Of a stretch of 64,000 nucleotides of DNA, positions 33,649 to 42,641 are shown in pieces (position 1 is the first letter of the stretch; each line of letters begins with the position of its first letter). A model generated the notes under the pieces. The model was given only the letters and a program-made list of their open reading frames with translations. It made no database searches and was not told where the DNA came from. Position numbers and translations under genes: made by a program. The stretch comes from Amaricoccus macauensis_A. GTDB taxonomy: Bacteria > Pseudomonadota > Alphaproteobacteria > Rhodobacterales > Rhodobacteraceae. Where the stretch lies: assembly GCF_049800915.1 (NCBI RefSeq), contig NZ_JBNAFY010000003.1, positions 557,463 to 621,462 of the forward strand, written 5' to 3'.

Positions 33649-35043
33649 ATGACCCAGACCAAGACATCCAATGCCATGTGGGGCGGCCGTTTCGCTGCCG
33701 GACCCGACGCCATCATGGAAGCGATCAACGCATCGATCGATTTCGACAAGCGTCTGGCGGCCCAGGACATCGAGGCAAGCCGCGCCCATGCCGCCATGCT
33801 GGCAGCCCAGGGCATCATCACTGATAGCGACGCCACCGCGATCCGGGAAGGGCTTCTCACGGTGTTGTCAGAGATCGAGAGCGGATCCTTCCCGTTTTCC
33901 AAGGCCCTGGAAGACATTCACATGAACGTCGAGGCCCGCCTCAAGGAACTGATTGGCGAACCCGCGGGCCGGCTCCACACCGCGCGCTCGCGCAACGACC
34001 AGGTCGCGACGGACTTCCGCCTCTGGACACGCGGCCAGTGCGATGCCGCGATCACCGGGCTCGAGGCCCTCATCGGTGCGCTGCTCGCCCAAGCCGAAGC
34101 GGGCAAGGACATGGTGATGCCGGGCTTCACCCACCTCCAGACCGCCCAGCCGGTCACATGGGGCCACCACATGATGGCCTATGTGGAGATGTTCGCCCGC
34201 GACCGCTCTCGCTTCTCGGATGCCCGCAACCGCATGAACGAAAGCCCGCTGGGAGCGGCCGCCCTGGCCGGCACCTCCTTTCCCATCGATCGCGAGGCAA
34301 CCGCCAAGGCCCTCGGCTTCGACCGCCCGATGGCCAACAGCCTCGATGCGGTCTCGGACCGGGATTTTGCGCTGGAGTTTCTCTCCGCCGCCAGCCTCTG
34401 CGCCACGCACCTTTCGCGCTTTGCCGAGGAGCTGGTGATCTGGTCCTCGGCCCAGTTCCGCTTCGTCACCCTGTCGGACCGCTTCTCCACCGGCTCCTCG
34501 ATCATGCCGCAGAAGAAGAACCCCGATGCCGCCGAGCTGATCCGCGCCAAGGTCGGCCGAATCAACGGCTCGCTCGTCAGCCTGCTTACGGTGATGAAAG
34601 GCCTGCCGCTCGCCTATTCCAAGGACATGCAGGAAGACAAGGAGCAGGTCTTCGATGCCGCCGACAGCCTGATGCTCGCCCTTGCCGCCATGACCGGCAT
34701 GGTGGGCGACATGGCTCCCAACCCGACCGCGCTTCGGGCCGCCGCCGGCTCGGGCTTCTCGACCGCGACCGATCTCGCCGACTGGCTGGTGCGCACACTG
34801 GGGCTACCCTTCCGCGAAGCGCACCACGTCACCGGCGCGCTGGTGAAAAAGGCCGAGGACAAGGGCTGCGATCTGCCCGATCTGACGCTTGAGGAGATGC
34901 AATCCGCCCATGAAGGCATAAACGCAGAAGTTTACGAAGTGTTAGGGGTAGACAACTCTGTGGCGAGCAGGGCAAGCTATGGCGGCACTGCGCCGGTTCA
35001 GGTCGAGGCTCAGATCAACCGCTGGAAAGAGATCCTGAAGTGA
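33649..35043 (+). CDS. argH: argininosuccinate lyase
   Basis: The 464-residue enzyme splits argininosuccinate into arginine and fumarate, the last step of arginine synthesis. The N-terminus has NAMWGGRFAAGPDAIMEAIN. HTARSRNDQVATDFRLW near residue 105 and GFTHLQTAQPVTWGHH near 155 are two of the three conserved regions. The superfamily signature SSIMPQKKNPD is at about residue 283 with the catalytic serine. Length is normal. Its TGA stop overlaps a GTG that starts the small lipoprotein gene, so the two are translationally coupled. Confidence 0.97.
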   Translation: MTQTKTSNAMWGGRFAAGPDAIMEAINASIDFDKRLAAQDIEASRAHAAMLAAQGIITDSDATAIREGLLTVLSEIESGSFPFSKALEDIHMNVEARLKELIGEPAGRLHTARSRNDQVATDFRLWTRGQCDAAITGLEALIGALLAQAEAGKDMVMPGFTHLQTAQPVTWGHHMMAYVEMFARDRSRFSDARNRMNESPLGAAALAGTSFPIDREATAKALGFDRPMANSLDAVSDRDFALEFLSAASLCATHLSRFAEELVIWSSAQFRFVTLSDRFSTGSSIMPQKKNPDAAELIRAKVGRINGSLVSLLTVMKGLPLAYSKDMQEDKEQVFDAADSLMLALAAMTGMVGDMAPNPTALRAAAGSGFSTATDLADWLVRTLGLPFREAHHVTGALVKKAEDKGCDLPDLTLEEMQSAHEGINAEVYEVLGVDNSVASRASYGGTAPVQVEAQINRWKEILK

Positions 35044-35159
35044 CCGGTTCGCGCGGATTCCGCCTCTGCCTGTGCCTGGTGTTCGTCGCGCTGGCATCCT
35101 GCGGAATCAAGGGCGATCCCGTTCCACCTCAGGAAGCGGCAGAGGAGACTGGCTCGTAG
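35040..35159 (+). CDS. small lipoprotein, LptM (YifL)-like
   Basis: This 39-codon gene starts with GTG inside the argH stop (GTGA overlap). The translation has a short basic N-terminus, a hydrophobic stretch (LCLCLVFVALA) and a lipobox LASC, with mature sequence CGIKGDPVPPQEAAEETGS. The C-G-x-K-G-x-P pattern matches LptM/YifL, the E. coli lipoprotein that assists maturation of the LptD/E translocon and lies beside lysA-dapF-type genes. Here it also lies upstream of lysA, with one gene between. The product would be a tiny outer-membrane lipoprotein. Small size makes the family call moderate, but the reading frame, lipobox and coupling make the gene itself likely. Confidence 0.8.
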   Translation: MTGSRGFRLCLCLVFVALASCGIKGDPVPPQEAAEETGS

Positions 35160-35203
35160 GCAGGCGCCGGTGCCAAACGGTTCCTGTGAGAAAAGGCCAC
35201 CCC

Positions 35204-35755
35204 ATGCTCACCCGCCTCAAGCGCCCCCTCCTGCCTCTTGCTGCTGCCCTCACCCTCGCGGCCCTCGCGCCCGCTCATGCCGAGGGCCCGACACTGCTGA
35301 CCGTGACGGGCTCCATCGAGAACACCAACCGCGGCCCGATCGATCCGGATTACGACAAGCTCTTCGCCTTCAATGATGCCTCCTTCGACAAGGCGATGGA
35401 ATTCGACACCAGCGCGCTCGCGAGCCTGCCGCAGCAGACGATCCGCGCCGACTTCCCCAAGGACGGGGATGTGGTCGAGTTCACCGGCCCTCTTCTCACG
35501 GATGTGCTCGATGCCGCCGGCGCTTCCGGCCAGACCGTGAAGGTCAGCGCGATCGACGGCTATGCCATCGAGGTGCCGCTCGAGGAACTCACGGAAAAAG
35601 GCGCGATGATTGCGCTCATGCGCGACGGCAAGGCCCTCGGCATCGGAGATTTTGGCCCGACACAGGTGGTCTTTCCACGCGCCGAACGCGAAGACCTCAG
35701 CGAAATGTCCGACGACTGGTGGATCTATCAGGTCTACAACATCGTCGTGGAATAG
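35204..35755 (+). CDS. exported protein with molybdopterin-oxidoreductase-like fold
   Basis: The 183-residue protein begins MLTRLKRPLLPLAAALTLAA, a signal peptide probably cleaved after AHA. The mature part has TLLTVTGSIENTNRG, ADFPKDGDVVEFTGPLLTDVL and YAIEVPLEELTEKGAMIAL, then FPRAEREDLSEMSDDWWIYQ. It resembles the small periplasmic proteins related to the sulfite-oxidase-type molybdopterin domain but lacks the cofactor cysteine, so a catalytic role is doubtful. The ATG at 35204 is chosen for the signal peptide; the frame extends to 35072 over the small lipoprotein gene. It is 44 bases after that gene, likely in the same operon. Confidence 0.8.
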   Translation: MLTRLKRPLLPLAAALTLAALAPAHAEGPTLLTVTGSIENTNRGPIDPDYDKLFAFNDASFDKAMEFDTSALASLPQQTIRADFPKDGDVVEFTGPLLTDVLDAAGASGQTVKVSAIDGYAIEVPLEELTEKGAMIALMRDGKALGIGDFGPTQVVFPRAEREDLSEMSDDWWIYQVYNIVVE

Positions 35756-36007
35756 GGTTTGACCTTTTTTCCCGCCTGCGGGGCGGTCGGGCAAGGCACC
35801 ATGGTCGACGTGCCATAAGTATAGGATCTCGCCCGCCCGTGGGAGCGGGTCCGGTGCGATCCGAGTCTGACGCCTGAAGCAAGAACCGCCCCAGTTTCCA
35901 GATTGCAGTTCAGCCGCGTGCCGTTTTGGTTTAGGGGAGCCGGGATCCCTTTTGTCGAGAGTTGCCTGCCGATGTCGCTCCCCGTCCCGAAGCCCGCCGC
36001 CTGAACC

Positions 36008-37282
36008 ATGGACCATTTTCTCTATCGCAACGGCATCCTCCATGCCGAGGACGTGCCCCTGCCCGAAATTGCCGCCAGCGTCGGCACGCCGGTCTATGTC
36101 TATTCCACCGCCACGCTCACCCGGCACTTCCAGGTTTTCTCGGACGCGCTCGCCGGAATGCCACATCTGATCTGCTACGCGATGAAGGCCAATTCCAACC
36201 AGGCCGTTCTGCGCGTGATGGCCGGGCTCGGGGCGGGCATGGATGTGGTCTCGGGCGGCGAATACCGCCGCGCGAAGGCCGCAGGTGTGCCTGGCGAGCG
36301 GATCGTCTTTTCCGGCGTCGGCAAGACCCGCGAGGAAATGACCCTCGCGCTCGAGGGCGGCATCCGCCAGTTCAATGTCGAGAGCGAGCCCGAGCTTCTG
36401 GCCCTCGATGAGGTCGCCCGCGGCCTCGGCCTGCGCGCGCCCGTGGCGATCCGCGTCAATCCGGACGTGGATGCAAAAACCCACGCCAAGATCGCCACCG
36501 GCAAGTCCGAGAACAAGTTCGGCATCCCCATCGCCCGTGCCCGCGAGGTCTATGCCGAGGCCGCGCGGCTGGAAGGCATCGAGATCACCGGCATCGACGT
36601 CCACATCGGCAGCCAGCTCACCGGGCTTGCGCCCTACGAGGCCGCCTTCACCCGCGTTGCCGATCTGACCGAAGCTTTGCGCGCCGATGGCCACTCCATT
36701 ACCCGGCTGGATCTGGGCGGCGGCCTCGGCATCCCCTACCGCCGCGCCAACGAGGCCCCGCCCCTGCCCTTCGACTATGGCGAGGTGATCCGCCGCACCG
36801 TCGGCCACCTCGGCTGCGAGATCGAGATCGAACCGGGCCGCCTCATCGCGGGCAATGCCGGCATCCTGCTCACAGAGGTCATCTACCTCAAGAAGGGTGA
36901 GGGCCGCGACTTCCTCATCGTCGATTCGGCCATGAACGACCTGATCCGCCCGGCCATGTATGACGCCTGGCACGACATCGTCCCGGTGGTCGAAGCCACC
37001 CCCGGCGCCGAACTTCGGCCCTTCGATGTCGTTGGCCCGGTGTGCGAATCCGGTGACACCTTCGCCCGTGCCCGCGACCTGCCCGACGCCGCAGCAGGCG
37101 ATCTTCTGGCTTTTAGATCCGCGGGCGCCTATGGTGCCGTCATGGCCTCGGAGTACAACTCGCGCCCCCTCATCCCGGAGGTGCTCGTCTCCGGCGATCA
37201 ATTTGCCGTGGTGCGGGCAAGGCCGAGCTTTGAGGAAATGCTGGCCCGCGATAGCATCCCTCCGTGGCTCAGCGAAACGTGA
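36008..37282 (+). CDS. lysA: diaminopimelate decarboxylase
   Basis: The 424-residue PLP enzyme decarboxylates meso-diaminopimelate to lysine. The PLP lysine is Lys60 in HLICYAMKANSNQAVLR. Motifs GMDVVSGGEYRRAKAAG and HIGSQLTGLAPYEAAF follow, then LDLGGGLGIPYR near 237 and EPGRLIAGNAGILLTEV near 277. The catalytic Cys-Glu-Ser is in GPVCESGDTFAR near residue 347, and YGAVMASEYNSRP is near the end. Length is normal. A 252-base spacer with no gene precedes it, and the DUF4175 protein gene follows 84 bases later on the same strand. Confidence 0.97.
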   Translation: MDHFLYRNGILHAEDVPLPEIAASVGTPVYVYSTATLTRHFQVFSDALAGMPHLICYAMKANSNQAVLRVMAGLGAGMDVVSGGEYRRAKAAGVPGERIVFSGVGKTREEMTLALEGGIRQFNVESEPELLALDEVARGLGLRAPVAIRVNPDVDAKTHAKIATGKSENKFGIPIARAREVYAEAARLEGIEITGIDVHIGSQLTGLAPYEAAFTRVADLTEALRADGHSITRLDLGGGLGIPYRRANEAPPLPFDYGEVIRRTVGHLGCEIEIEPGRLIAGNAGILLTEVIYLKKGEGRDFLIVDSAMNDLIRPAMYDAWHDIVPVVEATPGAELRPFDVVGPVCESGDTFARARDLPDAAAGDLLAFRSAGAYGAVMASEYNSRPLIPEVLVSGDQFAVVRARPSFEEMLARDSIPPWLSET

Positions 37283-37366
37283 CGCCGGCCGAGGGCGCAC
37301 GGACCTGATCTCGACCACCGGGCATCGGCCCTGCCGAGCCCCCGCGAAAGGGACTGAAGAGGGCGC

Positions 37367-39901
37367 ATGAAGCATACCGAACCGGGTCAGGACCAGGACG
37401 CACACATCCGGCACATTCTTCGCCGCACCCGCGTGTCCATGGCACTCGAATCGGCGCTTCGGGCCTTCTGGCCAACCCTCAGTGCCATCGGCGCGATCTG
37501 GGCCGCGCTGGCCTTCGGGGTCGCCGGAGAGGCAAACCCGCTCTGGATGAGCATCGGCCTTGCCACCGGCCTCGCCTGTCTCGTGTTCTTCGCATGGCGC
37601 GGGGTGCGCCGCTTCCGCTGGCCCAGCCGGAGTGCGGCGATCGCGCGCCTTGACACGAGTCTTCCCGGCCGTCCCCTCGCAGCACTTGATGACAAACCTG
37701 CCCTCGGCGCCGACGATCCGGCCGTCGAGAAGCTCTGGGCCACGCACCGCGCCCGGATGCTCGAACGGGCACGCGCCGCCGCCCCGGTTCCGGCCGATCT
37801 TCGCCTCGCCCGTGAGGATCCCTGGGCGCTCCGCCTCTCCGTCCTCGTCTTCTTCATCGCGGCGGCGGTCTTCACCCGCCTGGATAACGTCGATACGGTC
37901 GCGGAAGTCTTCGGCCAGCCCGGGAGCACCACCGCCGAGGCCGGCCCCAGTTACGAAGGCTGGGCCGAACCACCGCTCTACACCGGCCGCCCGACGCTCT
38001 ACCTGCCGGAAATCGCCGACAAGCAGACCGTGTCGCTGCCGAAGGGCACCGCAATCACCCTGCGCGCCTATGGCGAGGAATCCCGGTTCTCCCTCACCGA
38101 AACCGTCTCCGAAAGCGACGATGCCGCCTTCGCGCAAGCCGCCGACGGTATCGCGATCGCCGAATTCACCCTGTCGGACAGCGGCCAGATCACCCTCGAA
38201 CGTGCAGGCCGCGAGCTTGCAAGCTGGTCCTTCGAGATTGAGCCGGACGACCCACCGACGATCGCCCTCTCCGAACCGGTGGAACGGGCGCCGGGCGGCG
38301 CGATGCGGCTCTCCTTCCGTGCCACGGACGACCACGGCGTGACCGAAGCCGAGGCCCGGATCACCCTCGACCTCTCCGCCGTCGACCGACGCTACGGCCT
38401 CACCCCCGAGCCCGAACCGCGTGACGCGCTGGTGCTCCCCCTGCCCCTCCCACTCTCGGGCTCCATGCTCGAGATCGAGGAAACGCTGGTCGACGACCTC
38501 TCGAAACACCCCTGGGCCGGGCTGCCCGTCTCGATCACCCTCGCCGCAGGCGACGCACTCGAGCAGGAGGGCATCCAAGCCGGAATCAGGGCGGAACTGC
38601 CCGGCCGCAACTTTTACGACCCGGCTGCCGCCGCCTTGGCCGAACAGCGGCGAGACCTTCTTTGGTCGGTCGAGAACGCCCCCCGTGTGGCCAAGGTGCT
38701 GCGCGCGGTCAGCTGGCGCCCCGAAGGCCTTTTCGACAGTTCGAGCGCCTATCTCATCACCCGCACCGTGATCCGGCGGCTGGACCTCGCCATCGAGACT
38801 GGAACCGTCGCCGAGAAACGCGACGAATTTGCCGAAGCGCTCTGGCGCGCCGCCGTCCTTCTCGAAGACGGCAGCCTTGGAGACGCCGCCGACCGCCTCG
38901 CCAAGGCCAAGGAACGCCTGCAGGAAGCACTTCGCGGCGATGCGACGGACGAGGAAATCGCCGAACTGATGGAGGAACTCCGCGAGGCCACCCGCGACTA
39001 CATGGAGCAGATGGCCCGCGAAGCGCTCGAGAACGGTGACATGGAAATGGCCGAGGCCCCACCCGAGGGCCAGAGCATGAACCAGGACCAGCTTCAAGAG
39101 ATGATGGATCGTATCCAGGAGCTTTCCGAGCAGGGCCGTCGCGCCGAGGCCGAGGCGCTACTCGAAATGCTCCAGCGCATGCTCGAGAACATGGAAATGC
39201 GCTTCACCCAGGGCGGCGAAGGCCAGTCGGGCGAAGGCCAGCAGAGCATGCAGGGCCTTGCCGATGCGCTCCGCGAACAGCAGGGACTCGCAGACGACAG
39301 CTTCGAGCAATTGCAGCGCCAGTTCCGCGAAGGCCAGCAGGGCAATCAGGGTCAACCCGGCCAGCCCGGTCAGGGACAACAGGGCCAGGGCCAGCCGGGA
39401 CAGGGCGAAAGCAACCAGTCCCTCGCTGAACGGCAGGAAGCCCTGCGCCAATTGCTGGAGGAACTGCAGGAGAACCTCCCCGGCTCGGCAGGTGAGGCAA
39501 CGCGCGATCTGCTCGGGGACGCCGAACGCAGCATGGACTCCGCCCGCGAGGGGCTGGAACAGGGCGACACCTCCCAGGCGCTCGACGACCAATCAGAGGC
39601 GATCGACAATCTGCGCCAGGGGATGCAAAGCCTCTCACAGGACATCCGCCAGGCCGAAGGAAGCCAGGGCGGCCAGGAATCTCCCAATGGCAGCGCCCGC
39701 TCCGAAAATCCGACCGATCCGCTCGGCAGGCCGGCAGGCAGTACGGGCGGCACCCGCACGGACAGCCAGATGCTTCCCGAAGGAGCGGATGCCGCAGCCC
39801 GCGCACGTGAAATTCTCGATGAGATCCGCCGTCGCTCCGGCGATCTGTCGCGCCCGGAGATCGAACTCGACTATCTCCGCCGCTTGCTTGACCGGTTCTG
39901 A
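37367..39901 (+). CDS. DUF4175 / TIGR02302 family large membrane-anchored protein
   Basis: The 844-residue protein matches the alphaproteobacterial TIGR02302 (DUF4175) family of unknown function. Two to three hydrophobic helices lie in the first 170 residues (LSAIGAIWAALAFGVAGE; LRLSVLVFFIAAAVFT). A long periplasmic region with Ig-like parts follows to about 430. The C-terminal third is strongly helical and rich in Gln, Glu and Gly, with NQDQLQEMMDRIQELSEQGR near 565, and a low-complexity Gly-Gln-Pro segment near 655-685 (for example GQPGQPGQGQQGQGQPGQGE). It ends with the conserved EILDEIRRRSGDLSRPEIEL and YLRRLLDRF. Position between lysA and the zinc-ribbon gene is conserved in Rhodobacterales. 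Confidence 0.9.
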   Translation: MKHTEPGQDQDAHIRHILRRTRVSMALESALRAFWPTLSAIGAIWAALAFGVAGEANPLWMSIGLATGLACLVFFAWRGVRRFRWPSRSAAIARLDTSLPGRPLAALDDKPALGADDPAVEKLWATHRARMLERARAAAPVPADLRLAREDPWALRLSVLVFFIAAAVFTRLDNVDTVAEVFGQPGSTTAEAGPSYEGWAEPPLYTGRPTLYLPEIADKQTVSLPKGTAITLRAYGEESRFSLTETVSESDDAAFAQAADGIAIAEFTLSDSGQITLERAGRELASWSFEIEPDDPPTIALSEPVERAPGGAMRLSFRATDDHGVTEAEARITLDLSAVDRRYGLTPEPEPRDALVLPLPLPLSGSMLEIEETLVDDLSKHPWAGLPVSITLAAGDALEQEGIQAGIRAELPGRNFYDPAAAALAEQRRDLLWSVENAPRVAKVLRAVSWRPEGLFDSSSAYLITRTVIRRLDLAIETGTVAEKRDEFAEALWRAAVLLEDGSLGDAADRLAKAKERLQEALRGDATDEEIAELMEELREATRDYMEQMAREALENGDMEMAEAPPEGQSMNQDQLQEMMDRIQELSEQGRRAEAEALLEMLQRMLENMEMRFTQGGEGQSGEGQQSMQGLADALREQQGLADDSFEQLQRQFREGQQGNQGQPGQPGQGQQGQGQPGQGESNQSLAERQEALRQLLEELQENLPGSAGEATRDLLGDAERSMDSAREGLEQGDTSQALDDQSEAIDNLRQGMQSLSQDIRQAEGSQGGQESPNGSARSENPTDPLGRPAGSTGGTRTDSQMLPEGADAAARAREILDEIRRRSGDLSRPEIELDYLRRLLDRF

Positions 39902-39946
39902 CGAAAGACTTCGCCGCGCGCCCCACACGCTGGGCGCGGTTCCTGC

Positions 39947-40849
39947 TCAGCCGAAAGGCAGGATCGAAGCCACGGCGTGGCGCAGTCCGTTGACGATCTC
40001 GACATAGGAACGCGCCACGGCACCCACACCGCTCTCCGTTGCCGAAAGCCCGAGCGCGGCAAAGAACAGAAGCAGCAGCAGGAAGAAGACAGCCACCGAC
40101 GCCGCGAACCCGTGCCAGAACAGGCTTTTCGGTTCGGAATGCACGATGATCTTCGGATGAATCACTTCCGCCGCCCGCGACTTCTGCGCACCCCGCAGCG
40201 GCGAGTCAGGTGAGGCCGGCTTCACATCCGGTTGTGAGGCAGGCTTCACTTTTGCCGCATCCGCAAGCGCGTCGAGCTTCGCCTTCGCGGTTTCTTCCTC
40301 CGAGGCCTTTTTTTCCTTGGCTCCCTCCCATGTGAAGGGATCCTCACTTTTTGAAGTCTTCGGCGCCTCGAAGTTGAATTCCTCTTTCGCCTCATCCGGC
40401 GTTTCGGTCGGCTCGTCGCCGGGATCGGCCTCCGGGGCTTCCCATGTGAAGCCTTCCTCACCTTTGGGTTCGGCACCCTCTCGCGCCTTTTCCCCGGTGT
40501 CGTCAGCTTCAACTTTTACGGGTGTTTCGGCCGCATCTGCCCTGGCATCCTCCGCGTCATCGGCCGTTGCCGGCGCAGCAGCGGGTTCCGCGCCGCCCAC
40601 CGCCTTTTCCGCCTCATCCTCGCGGGATTTGTTCCAGGGAGCCGCCTTCGGCTCATCGACCACCCGAAGGTTCGGTGTGCGGGATTCGAGCCGAGCGATG
40701 ATCTGGTCTTCCGTCAGCATCGGCTTGCCCTCGTCCCGCGCAAACCAGCGCGTATGGCAGGCCGAACACTGCACATGCCGCCCGCCGGAGGGCATCATGT
40801 TGCGCGGCGGTTCATATTCGGCGCCGCATTTCGGACAGATCAGGCGCAT
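39947..40849 (-). CDS. zinc-ribbon (MJ0042-type) transmembrane protein
   Basis: The 300-residue protein opens with a zinc ribbon: MRLICPKCGAEYEPP and VQCSACHTRWFARDE give two CxxC pairs at about residues 5-8 and 32-35. A long acidic linker rich in Glu, Ala, Pro and Lys fills residues 60-215. One membrane helix is near 240-262 (FAASVAVFFLLLLLFFAALGL), followed by a short tail. MJ0042-type ribbon proteins of this shape are common in alphaproteobacteria and lack a proven role. It is convergent with the DUF4175 gene and divergent from ftsE. Confidence 0.88.
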   Translation of the reverse strand: MRLICPKCGAEYEPPRNMMPSGGRHVQCSACHTRWFARDEGKPMLTEDQIIARLESRTPNLRVVDEPKAAPWNKSREDEAEKAVGGAEPAAAPATADDAEDARADAAETPVKVEADDTGEKAREGAEPKGEEGFTWEAPEADPGDEPTETPDEAKEEFNFEAPKTSKSEDPFTWEGAKEKKASEEETAKAKLDALADAAKVKPASQPDVKPASPDSPLRGAQKSRAAEVIHPKIIVHSEPKSLFWHGFAASVAVFFLLLLLFFAALGLSATESGVGAVARSYVEIVNGLRHAVASILPFG

Positions 40850-41075
40850 GGGTTTCCTTCACTCCGCGGTTGGCCCGGCGGCCAGCCATGCCGACCGGAT
40901 CGAACCGTCATAACGACGCATGAAGCCGTTTCCAAGGGCAAGCGGCACAAGATCGGCTATTCTGCGCGTCGAGGGGCGCGATATGCGGCACGGTTCCCGG
41001 CCTGTCGAAGATTTGACCCGTTGCACGCGGACGCGGGCGCGATATAACCGCTGGAATGCGTCCGAGGAGCATCCG

Positions 41076-41753
41076 GTGATCGAATTCGAAGACGTGACTT
41101 TCAGCTTCGGCCAGCGGGCCGTCCTGCGGAAGGTCAATCTTTCCATCGAACTCGGCAGCTTCACCTTTCTCGTGGGCCCGTCGGGCGCGGGCAAGACCAC
41201 CTTCCTCCGTCTCTGCTACCATGATCTCGAGCCCCGTGTCGGCTCCGTCCGCCATTTCGGCCGCCGCATTCCGGCCAAGGACCGCAACGGGATCGCGGAC
41301 CTGCGCCGGGCCATTGGGGTCGTCCACCAGGAATGCAACTTTCTCGAGCATCTTCCGATCTACGAGAACATCGCGATGCCGCTTCAGCTCAGTGGCATTC
41401 CGCTGGCCGAGCGCGCCGACGATCTGCGGGCGCTGCTCGAATGGGTGGATCTGACCGACCGGGTCGATGCGCTGCCCTCCGAGATGTCCGGCGGCGAGCG
41501 CCAGCGTGCCGCAGTCGCCCGCGCCGTCATTCTCAGCCCGGAGATGATCCTCGCCGACGAGCCCACGGGCAATGTCGACTGGGACATGGCCATGCGCATT
41601 CTCACTCTCTTCATCGAGCTCAACCGCATGGGCAAGACGATCTTCATCGCCACCCACGACTTCAACCTGATCCGCGCCGCGCGCCAGAAGGTTGACGCAC
41701 AGGCTTTCGGCATCGAGGAGTATTCGCTCGTGCCGCTGGGGGATGTGCTCTGA
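41076..41753 (+). CDS. ftsE: cell division ATP-binding protein FtsE
   Basis: The 225-residue ABC ATPase is FtsE, which with FtsX controls peptidoglycan hydrolases at the division septum. Walker A is GPSGAGKTTFLRL near residue 35, the Q-loop is VVHQECNFLEH, the signature is EMSGGERQRAAVARAVI near 137, and Walker B is ILADEPTGNVD. The H-loop is FIATHDFNLI. The start is GTG at 41076, with GAGGAG seven bases upstream; the frame runs to 40920 but without family similarity. The stop overlaps the ftsX ATG (TGATG). Confidence 0.95.
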   Translation: MIEFEDVTFSFGQRAVLRKVNLSIELGSFTFLVGPSGAGKTTFLRLCYHDLEPRVGSVRHFGRRIPAKDRNGIADLRRAIGVVHQECNFLEHLPIYENIAMPLQLSGIPLAERADDLRALLEWVDLTDRVDALPSEMSGGERQRAAVARAVILSPEMILADEPTGNVDWDMAMRILTLFIELNRMGKTIFIATHDFNLIRAARQKVDAQAFGIEEYSLVPLGDVL

Positions 41754-42634
41754 TGCGCTGGCTCTATCGCTCCGACTCCGCAGAGGCGACCCTGCCCCCG
41801 ATCACCCGGCTTCTGCGCCCCCTGCGCCTCGCCACCGCGGTTCTGGCCTTTCTCGCCACGCTGCTGCTCGCGCTCGGACTGACGGGAGTGCGCTTCGAGA
41901 ACGCCTTCGGCGGCCCCCGCGCGCAATCGGCCACGCTTCAGATCGTCGCGGATGGCGCCTCGATCGAGGCCGAAGCCCGCGCCGCACTCGAGGTGCTGCG
42001 CCTGACCGAGGGCGTCCTTTCCGTCCGCATGATCGAGATCGAAGAGCAGCGCGCCCTGCTTGAAAGCTGGCTCGGGGCCGGCGCCTCCATCGAGGACCTG
42101 CCCCTGCCGCTCATGATCGACGTCACCATCGACCCCACCCGGCTCGACATTCCCGGTCTCGAGGGTCGCCTTGCGGTGGAGGCGCCCAACGCCACCTTCG
42201 ACGACCACGGCTCGCTCCGCAGCGAACTGGCCACTGTCTCGCGCTGGCTCGGTCTCTTCGCCTTCGCCACCGTCGCGCTGGTGGCACTGGCGCTGGCGGC
42301 GGTCTTCCGCCTCGCCTCCCACGCCGCCGTTCTGGGATGCCGGGATGCCATCCGCACCCTGCGGCTCATCGGGGCGCGTGACGGCTTCGTCTCGCGCATT
42401 CTTGCCCGCCGCCTCACCCGTGCCGCTGTCTATGCCTCCGTGACCGGCACGCTCGCGGGGCTCCTCCTCCTGATGGCCCTGCCCGCCCAGAGCAGCTCGG
42501 GCTTCTTCCTCGTTGCCATCGCCCCGCACGGGCTCGAATGGATCGCACCCTGCCTCGTGCCCCTTGTCGCCGCCCCCCTGAGCTGGTTTTGCGCACGGCA
42601 GACCCTGCGCCGCATGATCCGAACCTGGAGCTGA
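41753..42634 (+). CDS. ftsX: cell division protein FtsX
   Basis: The 293-residue protein is the FtsX permease-like subunit. The N-terminal basic tail is followed by a first helix near residue 30-48 (TAVLAFLATLLLALGL), a periplasmic loop of about 110 residues, and three further helices (WLGLFAFATVALVALALAAVF; VYASVTGTLAGLLLLMAL; LVPLVAAPLSWFCARQTL). The conserved VEAPNATFDDHG and CRDAIRTLRLIGARDGF segments match alphaproteobacterial FtsX. It begins in the ftsE stop and ends eight bases before plsC, so the three genes form an operon. Confidence 0.93.
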   Translation: MRWLYRSDSAEATLPPITRLLRPLRLATAVLAFLATLLLALGLTGVRFENAFGGPRAQSATLQIVADGASIEAEARAALEVLRLTEGVLSVRMIEIEEQRALLESWLGAGASIEDLPLPLMIDVTIDPTRLDIPGLEGRLAVEAPNATFDDHGSLRSELATVSRWLGLFAFATVALVALALAAVFRLASHAAVLGCRDAIRTLRLIGARDGFVSRILARRLTRAAVYASVTGTLAGLLLLMALPAQSSSGFFLVAIAPHGLEWIAPCLVPLVAAPLSWFCARQTLRRMIRTWS

Positions 42635-42641
42635 CCGCCAC

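Noticed and set aside
35129..39097. A 1322-codon open frame on the minus strand opposite lysA and the DUF4175 gene
   Set aside because: It is the antisense shadow of well-supported plus-strand genes, with the His/Gly/Asp-rich composition typical of reverse frames in high-GC genes.
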